In this document: one piece after another, positions 17,718 through 26,550 of the stretch | Layout of the letters: each line of letters opens with the position of its first letter | Position numbering within the stretch: the stretch's first letter is position 1 | Assembly (NCBI GenBank): GCA_014860665.1 | Contig: JACZJI010000082.1 | Location: forward strand, 1-33,323 | Source: Bacteroidales bacterium | GTDB lineage: Bacteria; Bacteroidota; Bacteroidia; Bacteroidales; F082 | Length of the DNA stretch: 33,323 nt | Direction: 5' to 3' | Notes under the pieces: model-generated | Databases searched by the model: none | What the model saw: the letters and a program-made list of their open reading frames with translations, nothing else | What the model was told of the DNA's origin: nothing | Program-made: the position numbers and the translations under genes

Positions 17718-19130
17718 TTATTTGATGCTGCCTTCTGGAGTGGCAATATCTTTTAAACTCAAGCTACGGCCTAGATAAAAATCAAGGAGCTTGGTTTTGA
17801 AAATATAATCGTATTTAGCTGATGTAAGAGTTGATTCTGCATTGTAGTAATTGTTTTTTGCCTGGGTGAAATCTGTTGAGTTTAGCAGTCCCACATTGAA
17901 TTTCTCCTGTGCATACTTGAAAGCTTCTTTCAGAGATTCCACCGATTTAAGGCTTGCTTCATAGGTTTGATAGGATGCCAGTGCATCGGTATATGCCTGC
18001 TCAATGGATTTTCTCAGATTGTTTTTCTGAATGGCCAGATTGAGGTTTGCATTCTCCAGGCTGATCTTTGATTTGGCAATAGCGGTACCCACTGAAAAAC
18101 GATTGAAAATGGGGATTTGCAGGTTAAATCCAAAAGCAATGTTATAGTTTTCACGCATCTGTTGCCCGAATGGGGTAATCTCATTGTTGGTTTTGATTTG
18201 TGATGAGTAGTTGTTGCCATAGGAAGAAACCAGGCTCAGTGCCGGACTTCTTTGTCCACGGGATACAGCCAGAGCCGCTCCTGCAGATTTTACATTATAT
18301 TCAGCATACTTGATCTCCGGCATAATTCCCACTGCTTTATTGTAAATGTTTTCTATGGGAAGCAAACTGGGTCTGTGTGTGATCATGAGGTCGGGTTTTT
18401 GAATATCGAATTGAGTATTTGATTTCAAATCGAGTAATTGCATCAGATCCAGATAAGCAAGCATCAACGTGTTTTGTGCTTTTATCACGTTCACCTCATC
18501 GTTGGCACCTTGTGCCTGGATGTCCAGAAGGTTCCCGCGCGCTACTTTCCCGACTTCCACTTCTTTTTTGGTGAGGTTGATCTGATCCTGGGTGGTAGCC
18601 AGCTGGCGTTTGGCGTTGTTTACCTGTTCAATGTTATAAAGAATCTGCAGATAAGCAGCAGCAATATTTAATGAAATGTTGTCTTTGATTTCGTCTGAAT
18701 TATATTTGGATGCCAGATAGTTGAATTCCTGCATCCTAAGTTTGTTCACATTTTGTAGTCCGTTGAAAAGGGTAAAATTACCGTTTACAGACATGTTGAA
18801 CTGGGTGATCTTCTGATTGGAATACTGATAAGTGGCCATGTCAACAGCTCTACCCCAGTTGGAATATTCGGTACCGCCGGCATTGATTGCCGGCAGGAAG
18901 TTTAACTTGCTCTGCAACAAATCTGACTTAGCAGATTTAACACTCAAATAACTCTGTTGAACGGTAAGGTTGTTTTTCAAAGCATATTCAATACAATCCT
19001 GCAGTGACCAAAGTTTCTCCGGCTGCATAGCAGATTTTTCCTGTGCAGAGGCACTGGATACCATAAATAACAATAATACCAAACCGGTTAGAAAAATATT
19101 TCTACTGGAAACCCTTGTGTTGCGGTTCAT
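17718..19130 (-). CDS. TolC-family outer-membrane efflux protein
   Basis: An outer-membrane channel protein that pairs with the HlyD-type adaptor next to it. From the ATG at 19130 it is 470 residues long. The signal peptide is NRNTRVSSRNIFLTGLVLLL with cleavage near SASAQ. Two TolC repeats follow, each with long helices and strand-forming stretches, starting with the family segment WSLQDCIEYALKNNLTVQQS and including KYAEYNVKSAGAALAVSRGQRSPAL. The frame stays open to an ATG at 19250, which would add 40 basic residues before the signal peptide. I prefer 19130 because an AGGA lies just upstream, the signal peptide then starts at the N-terminus, and a -7 promoter box at 19250-19257 overlaps the upstream ATG. 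Confidence 0.92.
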   Translation of the reverse strand: MNRNTRVSSRNIFLTGLVLLLFMVSSASAQEKSAMQPEKLWSLQDCIEYALKNNLTVQQSYLSVKSAKSDLLQSKLNFLPAINAGGTEYSNWGRAVDMATYQYSNQKITQFNMSVNGNFTLFNGLQNVNKLRMQEFNYLASKYNSDEIKDNISLNIAAAYLQILYNIEQVNNAKRQLATTQDQINLTKKEVEVGKVARGNLLDIQAQGANDEVNVIKAQNTLMLAYLDLMQLLDLKSNTQFDIQKPDLMITHRPSLLPIENIYNKAVGIMPEIKYAEYNVKSAGAALAVSRGQRSPALSLVSSYGNNYSSQIKTNNEITPFGQQMRENYNIAFGFNLQIPIFNRFSVGTAIAKSKISLENANLNLAIQKNNLRKSIEQAYTDALASYQTYEASLKSVESLKEAFKYAQEKFNVGLLNSTDFTQAKNNYYNAESTLTSAKYDYIFKTKLLDFYLGRSLSLKDIATPEGSIK

Positions 19131-19249
19131 GTTTCCTGAAATCTGTTTTTTCCCTTCCTTGGGGACTCTCGTTGAAAACAATTTTGTAATTTGTCTCATA
19201 GCAATTAACTTGTTTTTAAAATTACCCTTCCTTAACACAAAACGTGCCA

Positions 19250-19257
19250 CAAAAATA
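19250..19257 (-). promoter_or_regulatory. Candidate -7 box for the TolC/HlyD/tsaB operon
   Basis: Read on the minus strand this is TATTTTTG, an exact TAnnTTTG match. It predicts a leader of about 110 bases before the ATG at 19130. No good TTTG box lies at the preferred distance. Confidence 0.4.
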
Positions 19258-19386
19258 AACTATTGTAAAACAAATACATAAAAATACAGGCTAAAATATT
19301 TTTGTTTCCTGATGTTCACAATATAACATGTAATGTTCAAAAACGGACAATATATGTTTTTTTTGTTTCTCCTATCATTTTCAATG

Positions 19387-20133
19387 TCAATATTTTGTTT
19401 TCTGATGCGCTTTTACCGGGTCCGGAACAACTATTTTCCCTTCCTGCATTTCAGGGACAATGTTGAACAAATCTTCCTGTAGACAATAGTCCACATCTTT
19501 CTCAAAGCCATTTCTTATCAGCAAATTCATGTGATAACAGTCATGAAGTTGTTCCCGATGTTTGAGATTTTTATCGTGAAATGCCATTTGAATTGTCAGT
19601 GCCAGATCGGAGAGTTTTACTTCTTTTTTTTCTGAAATACGGTCTATGATTGTAGATGCACATAAGGCATCGTCCATAGAGAAGTTATTGTTGGTTCCTG
19701 AGCAAACCAGCACCAGTTCATCTAAATCTGCCAATTTTTCTGTCAAAGCTTTCATATTCAGAAAGGCTCCGATAAAAATCCTTTTAGCATCATGAAGGGC
19801 ATTCAGGGCTTTGGTTCCATTTGAAGTTGCCAAAACAACGGTCTTGTCTTTCACGGCTTCTTCAGTATAATCCAAAGGGGAATTTCCCAAATTAAAACCC
19901 TCGATAATTTTTGTGTCACGCTCCCCGCCCAAAAGGCATTCTCCTGATGGAATTCCGGAGGCAATCTGCAATGCAGCTTTTACGGACGCAGCCGGAACGA
20001 AAGCTTTTGCGCCATGGGCAAGGGCTGTAATCATAACGGAACTGGCACGAAGGACATCAATTACGACAACAGTACGTTCTTTTATCAAATCCGGCCGGAT
20101 GGCTGATGCATAAGGAATAATATCAATAATCAC
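19387..20133 (-). CDS. comB: 2-phosphosulfolactate phosphatase family protein (ComB)
   Basis: A 248-residue ComB-family protein. The founding enzyme removes phosphate from 2-phospho-3-sulfolactate with Mg2+ in archaeal coenzyme M synthesis. Family signatures are VVVIDVLRASSVMITALAHGA near the N-terminus, LLGGERDTKIIEGFNLGNSP in the middle and VLATSNGTKAL. Then come LVCSGTNNNFSMDDALCAS and VDYCLQEDLFNIVPEM near the C-terminus. It appears full length and cytosolic. The partner genes of coenzyme M synthesis are not nearby, so in this bacterium it may act on sulfolactate-type or other phosphoesters, which is inference. It is divergent from gltX and carries its own -7 box. Confidence 0.9.
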   Translation of the reverse strand: MIIDIIPYASAIRPDLIKERTVVVIDVLRASSVMITALAHGAKAFVPAASVKAALQIASGIPSGECLLGGERDTKIIEGFNLGNSPLDYTEEAVKDKTVVLATSNGTKALNALHDAKRIFIGAFLNMKALTEKLADLDELVLVCSGTNNNFSMDDALCASTIIDRISEKKEVKLSDLALTIQMAFHDKNLKHREQLHDCYHMNLLIRNGFEKDVDYCLQEDLFNIVPEMQEGKIVVPDPVKAHQKTKY

Positions 20134-20157
20134 GAATTATTCGTTTTTTGAATCTTG

Positions 20158-20165
20158 CAAATATA
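20158..20165 (-). promoter_or_regulatory. Candidate -7 box for comB
   Basis: On the minus strand this reads TATATTTG, an exact TAnnTTTG match 24 bases before the comB ATG. The upstream TTTG box is not evident. Confidence 0.45.
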
Positions 20166-20208
20166 AGCGCTTTGGCTGAAAAGTAGGTGAATTCCGGCAT
20201 TTCCTTTC

Positions 20209-20241
20209 TTTGAAAATAAGTATTCGTTTTCGCTATCTTTG
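20209..20241 (+). promoter_or_regulatory. Bacteroidota-type promoter of gltX
   Basis: TTTG at 20209-20212, 21 bases of spacer and TATCTTTG at 20234-20241 match the TTTG-N19-21-TAnnTTTG consensus for the primary sigma factor of Bacteroidota. The start codon follows at 20260, so the leader should be very short. The site lies back to back with the comB promoter. Confidence 0.75.
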
Positions 20242-20259
20242 CAGCGCAATAATTAAAAA

Positions 20260-21789
20260 ATGAATCAGAATAAAATACGTGTACGTTTTGCCCCGAGCCC
20301 AACGGGACCCTTGCATATTGGAGGAGTGAGAACAGCCTTGTATAACTACTTGTTTGCCAGAAATTCAGGAGGTAAATTCATTCTCCGAATTGAAGATACA
20401 GATCAAACAAGGTTTGTTCCTGGTGCCGAGGAATATATCATTGAGTCTTTTAAATGGTGTGGTATCGAATTCGACGAAGGAGTGCATATCGGAGGCCCTT
20501 TTGAACCTTATCGCCAATCGGAAAGAAAAGATATTTATAAAGCATATGCCGAACAGTTGATTGCCAGTGGCAATGCTTATTATGCTTTCGATACACCGGA
20601 AGAGTTAGATGCTTTGCGTTTGCAGTACGAGGCTGAGAAAAAGACTTTTGTGTACAATCATGAAGCCAGAAAATTTTTGAAAAATGCTTTGGTTTTATCT
20701 GATGCGGAGACAAAAAAACTGATTGAAAGCGGAGCTGCCTACGTTATCCGTTTTAAAAATCCGGAAGATGAGATTATTCGGATGGAAGATCTTATCCGTG
20801 GTGAAGTAGTAGTGAATACACAGGTGCTTGACGATAAAATATTGTTTAAGTCTGATGGCATGCCTACCTACCATCTGGCCAACGTGGTAGACGATCATCT
20901 GATGGAAATCAGTCATGTGATCCGTGGTGAAGAGTGGCTTCCCTCCATGCCGTTACACATTTTGCTTTATAAAGCTTTTGGGTGGGAAGCTCCTAAGTTT
21001 GCCCATTTGCCGTTGCTTTTAAAACCAGACGGAAAAGGTAAATTAAGTAAACGCGATGGTGACCGAATGGGATTTCCGGTTTTCCCGCTACAATGGCAGG
21101 ATCCGAAATCTGGAGAAACTTCACACGGCTATCGCGAAGACGGATATTTCCCGGACGCGTTTGTGAATATGTTGGCATTGCTTGGATGGAATCCCGGTGA
21201 TGAACGCGAAATCTTTAGCTTGGAAGAACTTGCAAAGGCTTTCACAATTGAAAGGGTAGGAAAATCCGGTTCACGTTTTGATCCTGAAAAAGCCAAATGG
21301 TTCAACCATCAGTATCTTGTGAAGAAAGAAGATGCTGAATTGGCACAGCTTTATATTCCGTTTCTTATCGAAAAGGGAATAAGCGCTGATCTGGATTATG
21401 TGACCCAGGTGGTAAAACTGGTGAAAGAAAGAGCTCATTTTGTTTATGAATTCTGGGAGCAATCTGATTTCTTCTTCCGGGCTCCTGAAGTGTTTGATGA
21501 GCAAGCAGTAAAAAAACGCTGGAAGCAGGATTCTTATGATCAGATAGCTGAATTGAAAGAGCTTCTTAGCGGAATAGAGAATTTTTCTTCAGAAAATACA
21601 GAAGAGATCGTGAAGAAATGGCTGGAGGAAAAGGGATACGGTATGGGAGCGGTGTTGAATGCTTTCCGGTTGATTATCGTAGGAGGATTGAGGGGACCTC
21701 ATATGTTTGATATCATTAGTTTGATAGGACAGGAAGAGACTCTGCGCCGTTTGGAAATTGGCCTGCATGAATTAGGAAAAAAGGAATAA
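20260..21789 (+). CDS. gltX: Glutamate--tRNA ligase
   Basis: A class I aminoacyl-tRNA synthetase that charges tRNA-Glu. The 509-residue product has the HIGH-type motif as PTGPLHIGG (His19) and the KMSKS-type motif as KLSKR (residues 261-265). The anchor segments [29 protein letters not shown] and [23 protein letters not shown] are all typical. The C-terminal anticodon-binding helical domain (about 340-509) is complete. It could in principle also charge tRNA-Gln in organisms using the transamidation route, which this window cannot tell. It begins a plus-strand run with folB, a CWC protein gene and tRNA-Cys. Confidence 0.97.
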   Translation: MNQNKIRVRFAPSPTGPLHIGGVRTALYNYLFARNSGGKFILRIEDTDQTRFVPGAEEYIIESFKWCGIEFDEGVHIGGPFEPYRQSERKDIYKAYAEQLIASGNAYYAFDTPEELDALRLQYEAEKKTFVYNHEARKFLKNALVLSDAETKKLIESGAAYVIRFKNPEDEIIRMEDLIRGEVVVNTQVLDDKILFKSDGMPTYHLANVVDDHLMEISHVIRGEEWLPSMPLHILLYKAFGWEAPKFAHLPLLLKPDGKGKLSKRDGDRMGFPVFPLQWQDPKSGETSHGYREDGYFPDAFVNMLALLGWNPGDEREIFSLEELAKAFTIERVGKSGSRFDPEKAKWFNHQYLVKKEDAELAQLYIPFLIEKGISADLDYVTQVVKLVKERAHFVYEFWEQSDFFFRAPEVFDEQAVKKRWKQDSYDQIAELKELLSGIENFSSENTEEIVKKWLEEKGYGMGAVLNAFRLIIVGGLRGPHMFDIISLIGQEETLRRLEIGLHELGKKE

Positions 21790-21811
21790 AAGCAATTTAA
21801 ATTTAGAAACC

Positions 21812-22162
21812 ATGTCTGTTATCTCAATAGAAGGGATGGACTTTTTTGCTTACCATGGCCACTTCAAAGAAGAACAGGTGATTGGCACAAAATTCCGTTG
21901 TGATGTATTCCTGGAAGTGGATACAACCAAAGCCGAACAAACCGATAATCTGCAGGATACCGTGAATTATCAGGAAGTTTTTAAAGTGGTGAAAGCTGAA
22001 ATGTCTGTGCGATCGTATTTGTTGGAACATGTAGGACGCCGTATCGTGGAAAGGATCAAAAATGATTTTCCTACGGTTAAGAAGGTGCGCCTTAAAATCA
22101 GAAAACTTAATCCGCCTTTAGGTGGAAAAATGGACTTTGTCAGTCTGGAACTGGAAAGTTAG
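21812..22162 (+). CDS. folB: Dihydroneopterin aldolase
   Basis: FolB converts 7,8-dihydroneopterin to 6-hydroxymethyl-dihydropterin in folate synthesis. The product is 116 residues long, normal for the family. The segment MDFFAYHGHFKEEQVIGTKF holds the conserved YHG and the catalytic-region Glu pair. LEHVGRRIVERIKNDFP and the closing KIRKLNPPLGG, with its conserved Lys and Pro-Pro-Gly context, complete the signature. It lies 22 bases behind gltX and is probably co-transcribed. Confidence 0.94.
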   Translation: MSVISIEGMDFFAYHGHFKEEQVIGTKFRCDVFLEVDTTKAEQTDNLQDTVNYQEVFKVVKAEMSVRSYLLEHVGRRIVERIKNDFPTVKKVRLKIRKLNPPLGGKMDFVSLELES

Positions 22163-22175
22163 AACAATTTGTAAG

Positions 22176-22379
22176 ATGGTTGTTTCCCCTAAAACATTGA
22201 TAGAACCTGAAAAATGTCCCCGTTGCGGAGCCACGTTTACATGTAGTAAGTCTGGTAAGTGTTGGTGTTTCTCAGTGTATGTTCCCGAGACTGTGCGGGA
22301 AGCTATTGATAAAAAGTACGATACTTGTCTTTGTCCCAATTGTTTGAAAGAATTGGCTACTGCAGGCGAAATACAATAA
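22176..22379 (+). CDS. Small cysteine-rich CWC-family protein
   Basis: A 67-residue cytosolic protein with eight Cys (residues 14, 17, 23, 29, 31, 51, 53, 56) in the pattern KCPRCGATFTC, GKCWCF and CLCPNC. This is the Cys-rich CWC family, named for the Cys-Trp-Cys at residues 29-31. The layout suggests zinc or iron-sulfur binding. The family's function is unknown. The frame is open further upstream inside folB, but the ATG at 22176, 13 bases after the folB stop, gives a compact product that starts just before the first Cys pair, so I chose it. It probably belongs to the gltX-folB transcript. Confidence 0.8.
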   Translation: MVVSPKTLIEPEKCPRCGATFTCSKSGKCWCFSVYVPETVREAIDKKYDTCLCPNCLKELATAGEIQ

Positions 22380-22407
22380 AAAGTTAAGGGAGTTCAAAAA
22401 AAAACTT

Positions 22408-22415
22408 TACTTTTG
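22408..22415 (+). promoter_or_regulatory. Candidate -7 box for tRNA-Cys
   Basis: TACTTTTG matches TAnnTTTG and lies 14 bases before the mature 5' end of the tRNA, a fitting distance for an independently transcribed tRNA gene. The upstream box is not clear. Confidence 0.45.
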
Positions 22416-22429
22416 CAGTCCTTTTAAAG

Positions 22430-22500
22430 GGTACCGTGGCCGAGTGGCTAGGCAGTGGTCTGCAAAACCACGTACAGCGGTTCGAATCCGCTCGGTACCT
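22430..22500 (+). tRNA. tRNA-Cys (anticodon GCA)
   Basis: A full 71-base cloverleaf. The acceptor stem pairs GGTACCG with CGGTACC. The D stem pairs GCC with GGC. The anticodon stem GTGGT/ACCAC holds the loop CTGCAAA with anticodon GCA. The T stem AGCGG/CCGCT holds the TTCGAAT loop. The discriminator base is T (U73), as expected for tRNA-Cys. The 3' CCA is not encoded. A terminator follows directly. Confidence 0.97.
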
Positions 22501-22507
22501 CAAAATT

Positions 22508-22543
22508 AAAAGTCTCCGGAAAATTTTTTCCGGAGACTTTTTT
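22508..22543. terminator. Bidirectional terminator after tRNA-Cys
   Basis: A perfect long stem AAAAGTCTCCGGAAAA / TTTTCCGGAGACTTTT with a tiny loop, followed by T residues on the plus strand and by T (as A) on the minus strand. It separates tRNA-Cys from the converging GH2 gene. Confidence 0.88.
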
Positions 22544-22574
22544 ATTATTTCATAGATCAAATTCTATCAATACA

Positions 22575-25229
22575 CTAAAGTCGTTTAATCTCAATTCCGT
22601 TTACGATAGCTTCGCCAACTTTTGCATCAAAGGTAATGTTGATCCCATTTGTGTCATCTACATTTAAAATCACACTATGTTTTACAGGAACATCTTTCCC
22701 ATAGGTCTTTGCCAGATCGACGTTGGTGAAGACCGGTATCTTGTTCGCTGCGACTGAAAATATCCGTTTTCCATTTATCCCGAATTCTGGTTCTGCCAAA
22801 TAAACGGTCACCATATAAGAGCCTTGCGGCACATCAAAATGATACTGTTTCATTCCACTCCGATAATCCTGATAGATCGGGTCATCTGATGTTCCAAGAA
22901 TATTATCAGAATTAAGCCCTTCTTTACCACCTACATAACCCCATTGGTGACCCTGATATGGCTGGTCGGCTTCCCAGATAGCTCCGGATTTAGGGTAAAA
23001 CTGGACATGTGCACCGGCATTGACAAAGAGCTGGTTAACTTGATGGCTATCCGATTCAAAGTCACCACTAAAAGACAGGTGTATGGTGACTACATCCGAG
23101 ATAACTTTTCCATCGGTTTTCCCTTCTGCAAGCAGCTGATTTTCTCCAATTCTCATGGGGACAGACCAAATAGCTATGTGGTTCTTAGGATGCATCATTC
23201 CTAACGAATGTCCGTTGAGATAAAGTTTTAAGTCCGATAAATTGGAAAAGATCGTTATTTTTTCTTCAAAAGTTTTTTGATCGTGCAGGCTGTAAGGAAC
23301 AGTTCTTCTTGTCCAGTCATGCGATGCTATATGTACTATCGGTTTGTCTGACAGCCAGGCTTTGTAAAGATAAAATACCTCTTTTGGTTTGCGGTGCCGG
23401 TCCACCAACCCCTTCTCGTTAATCCAGGGACGTGTGTCATTTCTCGTTTCTGAAGGAAAATCGTACATGATCCATGCGGCAGAACCTGCTATGAAAGGCC
23501 TTTCCTGAAGCTGGTCAAGGATTGTTTCGTGATATTGATTCTGATATTCCACTGAAAAATCAAAAGGTTTGGGATATAGTGTATGGATTCGTGTATCACT
23601 TCCTGCACCGTATTCACTGACAATGAGCACTCTTTTCGGATGATTTTTATGTTGTTCATCCAAAAACTGTCCGAACAGATTAGTCCCTTTTTCGTCATAC
23701 ATCGGATAATACCATCCGTTATATAAATTCCATCCAACCACGTCCGTCACATCTGAAAGGCCGATCTTATCATAGAGTAAATTGCGATCCAGAGCTATCG
23801 TTGTCTCGCGTGTCGGATCTAATTTATGTGCGATCTGATTCAGCTTTTTGGCAAGATCCACAACATGTTGATCGTATTCCTCTTCACTCATGTGGTTGAA
23901 CCTTCTGCCTATTCCATGACGTAGCAATATTTCATTCATAAATCCCCATAAAATGATGGAAGGATGATTATAGTATTGATGAATCATTTCGCGGAGCGCT
24001 TCCGAAGCGTTTTCTGTGTAGTTCTCAGAAACATGAATAAAATTCACATCCGGAGATTCCTGCCAGATCAGGATTCCCAGCTTATCAGCTGCTCTTAATA
24101 CAGATTGGTCCTGGGGATAATGGGCCAGCCTTACAAAATTAGCCCCCATTTTTTTTATGATTTCCATATCTTGTATCTGAAGCTGCTGCGGCAGGGCATT
24201 TCCTAAGCCAGGGTAAAATTGGTGGCGACTGACTCCTCTGAGTGCCAGATGATGCCCGTTCAGGAAAAATCCCTGATCCGGATCAAAACGATACCAGCGA
24301 ATACCCAAAGGATTATATTCCTCATCAATAATGTTGTTGCCAGCTTTTAATACCGTTTTAACAGAATATAAATATGGATCTGCAGGCGACCACAAATGTG
24401 GATTTTGAATCTTTGGTAGTACGACTGAAATGGTTTTCTTCTGGTGAGGAGGAAGTGAAATCTCTTCAGAGTTCTGGGTTATAGATTTCCCTTCTGCATT
24501 TGTTACAATATTTTGCAGTGTAATTGTTTGGTTTTCTGCAGAATTGTTTACCAAATTAGCTGAAATATTTACAGTTGCATTTTTATCTGAGGCATCCGAA
24601 GCGTGGATAAATACCCCGGCAGAAGCATAATCATCAACGGCGATATGCACCGGATTTGTCATAATTAACCAAACGTTGCGATAAATCCCGCCAAAAAAAG
24701 TAAAGTCGGCAGTAAGCGGTGGAATATCTGCATTGAAGCTATTATCAACTCTAACAGCAATAATATTATCCTCTCCAAAACGAACCCATTTCGTGATATT
24801 TGCAGCAAAAGCAGTATATCCGCCCTTATGTACCAAAACATGATGCCCGTTTACATAAACATCGGCAAGCTGGTTTGCTGCTCCGAATTTTATAAATATC
24901 TGTTTTCCGGAGTCTTGATTGCTGATAAAGAGATTTTTTCTGTACCATGCAGCGCCACGGTAATAACCTCTTACATCAGAAAACGCGTCACGGCTGTTCC
25001 ATGAATGGGGTAGATTTACAGTTTCCCAGCTCCGGTCATCCAGGCCAATATCACTTCCGTTTTCAATGTCCTGTCTGATAAATTTCCATTGAGCATCAAT
25101 GGTTCTAACATAACGGCCATCATTTGGTGATACTGTTTTTTGTCCAAATGCTGGTTTCGCATTTATTAGAATAATGAATCCCAGCACAAACAGAAATACA
25201 TTTGCTGTGTTTGTAATTTTATGCGTCAT
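22575..25229 (-). CDS. Secreted glycoside hydrolase family 2 enzyme with malectin-like C-terminus
   Basis: An 884-residue exported GH2 enzyme, most like Bacteroidota beta-galactosidases. It has a signal peptide (VFLFVLGFIILINA, end AFGQ). A sugar-binding jelly-roll with WYRKNLFI and FFGGIYRNVWL lies at about 35-200, and an Ig-like domain at about 205-310. The TIM barrel at about 315-610 holds the proton donor Glu433 in WGFMNEI and the nucleophile Glu539 in VSEYGAG. A further beta domain follows at about 620-720. A malectin-like carbohydrate-binding domain lies at about 730-884 (start FVNAGAHVQF, end VNGIEIKRL). No T9SS sorting tail is seen, so it is probably periplasmic. The real glycan could also be a glucuronide or other beta-linked sugar. 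There is no SusC/SusD pair next to it. It is divergent from a kinase gene. Confidence 0.9.
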   Translation of the reverse strand: MTHKITNTANVFLFVLGFIILINAKPAFGQKTVSPNDGRYVRTIDAQWKFIRQDIENGSDIGLDDRSWETVNLPHSWNSRDAFSDVRGYYRGAAWYRKNLFISNQDSGKQIFIKFGAANQLADVYVNGHHVLVHKGGYTAFAANITKWVRFGEDNIIAVRVDNSFNADIPPLTADFTFFGGIYRNVWLIMTNPVHIAVDDYASAGVFIHASDASDKNATVNISANLVNNSAENQTITLQNIVTNAEGKSITQNSEEISLPPHQKKTISVVLPKIQNPHLWSPADPYLYSVKTVLKAGNNIIDEEYNPLGIRWYRFDPDQGFFLNGHHLALRGVSRHQFYPGLGNALPQQLQIQDMEIIKKMGANFVRLAHYPQDQSVLRAADKLGILIWQESPDVNFIHVSENYTENASEALREMIHQYYNHPSIILWGFMNEILLRHGIGRRFNHMSEEEYDQHVVDLAKKLNQIAHKLDPTRETTIALDRNLLYDKIGLSDVTDVVGWNLYNGWYYPMYDEKGTNLFGQFLDEQHKNHPKRVLIVSEYGAGSDTRIHTLYPKPFDFSVEYQNQYHETILDQLQERPFIAGSAAWIMYDFPSETRNDTRPWINEKGLVDRHRKPKEVFYLYKAWLSDKPIVHIASHDWTRRTVPYSLHDQKTFEEKITIFSNLSDLKLYLNGHSLGMMHPKNHIAIWSVPMRIGENQLLAEGKTDGKVISDVVTIHLSFSGDFESDSHQVNQLFVNAGAHVQFYPKSGAIWEADQPYQGHQWGYVGGKEGLNSDNILGTSDDPIYQDYRSGMKQYHFDVPQGSYMVTVYLAEPEFGINGKRIFSVAANKIPVFTNVDLAKTYGKDVPVKHSVILNVDDTNGINITFDAKVGEAIVNGIEIKRL

Positions 25230-25272
25230 GTTGAAACAACAATTTATAATTAATAAGGGTTACTTTAAGGAT

Positions 25273-25280
25273 CAAATATA
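25273..25280 (-). promoter_or_regulatory. Candidate -7 box for the GH2 gene
   Basis: On the minus strand this reads TATATTTG, an exact TAnnTTTG match about 44 bases before the GH2 start codon. It lies in the 214-base region shared with the divergent kinase gene. Confidence 0.45.
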
Positions 25281-25443
25281 AAAATAAATAGAATGTGTAT
25301 TGAAAACACGAAGTATTTTTTAATGATTGCAAATGAAATTTTAATGTCATTTATATGAAATTCTCTTAAAAATCGTTTTGATGTAAAAAATTGTAATATT
25401 GCAAATTGTCTGGCACATACCCTGTGCCTCGTGAACTGGAAGT

Positions 25444-26547
25444 ATGAAAAGGATTTTGGCTATTGATGATGATGAGAACAATCTGATCTTGATCAAAACC
25501 ATATTGTCTAAAAATATTGAAGACGGTATAGTTCAAACAGCAATGTCAGGCATTGAGGGTATCGCAAAAGCTAAAGAACTAAAGCCTGATGTTATTTTAC
25601 TGGACATCCTTATGCCGGGGATGAATGGGTTTGAAGTTTGTCAGGCATTAAAAAATGATGATTTCACAAAAGATATTCCCATTTTACTCGTTTCTGCATT
25701 AGGTCAGAATTATCAGAACCGGATAAAAGGTTTAAACCTGGGTGCTGAAGCGTTTATAACAAAACCTTTTGAAAGTCCCGAATTGATTTCCCATGTAAAA
25801 GTACTTTTGCGGATTAAGGATGCGGAGGACATGCTGCGGAAAAAGAATGAGGATTTGGAAAAGAGCCTCGAGGAGATAAAAAATGATCAGGAGAAGCTGC
25901 GAAAATTAAATTCTGAATTGCTGATGGCAGAAGAGAAAGAAAGAAGAAGAATTGCAGAGTATCTTCACGATGGAATAGGTCCGATTTTATCACTTGCGAA
26001 TATTAACTTATCTTCGTTACTGCGTAAAGAATTGGTCCCTGATGTTCAGGGAACTATTCATAAGGCTACGAAGCTTTTGAGTGATGCAATTGCCCAGTCC
26101 AGGTCGCTGACTTATGATTTAAGCCCGCCTGTTTTGTATGAATTGGGATTAATTCCGGCTATAAAATGGAAATTAAGTCAAGTTGAACTTAACCATAAAA
26201 TTAATACCGGTTTTCAGAGCAGTCTTCCAAAATTGGACTTAAGCATTGATACAGGCATTCTGGTTTATCGGATTATTTCTGAGCTTCTCACGAATGTTAT
26301 TAAACATGCCAGCGCTAATAAAATTGATATTCAAATAAAAAAGGATGAGCGATTTTATTATTTTTTGGTAAGTGATAATGGTAAGGGGTTTGATTTTAAG
26401 GGGAAAACTACTTTATTGAGTAATAACAGTTATGGACTATTCAGTATTAAAGAGAGGCTGGATTCCATAAAAGGGGATTTTATTATCGAAACAGAACTGA
26501 ATAAAGGTACAAAAACCACTATAAGTATTCCTGTAAAAAACATTTAA
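25444..26547 (+). CDS. Soluble receiver-histidine kinase (REC-HisKA_3-HATPase)
   Basis: A 367-residue cytosolic kinase. Its receiver domain (about 1-122) has the acidic cluster Asp8-Asp9-Asp10, phospho-acceptor Asp54 in VILLDILMPG, Ser84 and Lys107 in TKPFE. A coiled-coil linker follows at about 125-165. The HisKA_3 dimerisation box reads EKERRRIAEYLHDGIG, with His175 as the likely phosphorylation site. The HATPase domain carries SELLTNVIKHA (N box), DNGKGFDF and SYGLFSIKERL. There is no membrane segment or other sensor domain, so the receiver is the only evident input. It is followed after 3 bases by a NarL-type regulator, its probable partner. It is a close paralogue of the kinase at 29607, which has an added PAS domain. 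Confidence 0.92.
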   Translation: MKRILAIDDDENNLILIKTILSKNIEDGIVQTAMSGIEGIAKAKELKPDVILLDILMPGMNGFEVCQALKNDDFTKDIPILLVSALGQNYQNRIKGLNLGAEAFITKPFESPELISHVKVLLRIKDAEDMLRKKNEDLEKSLEEIKNDQEKLRKLNSELLMAEEKERRRIAEYLHDGIGPILSLANINLSSLLRKELVPDVQGTIHKATKLLSDAIAQSRSLTYDLSPPVLYELGLIPAIKWKLSQVELNHKINTGFQSSLPKLDLSIDTGILVYRIISELLTNVIKHASANKIDIQIKKDERFYYFLVSDNGKGFDFKGKTTLLSNNSYGLFSIKERLDSIKGDFIIETELNKGTKTTISIPVKNI

Positions 26548-26550
26548 AAT

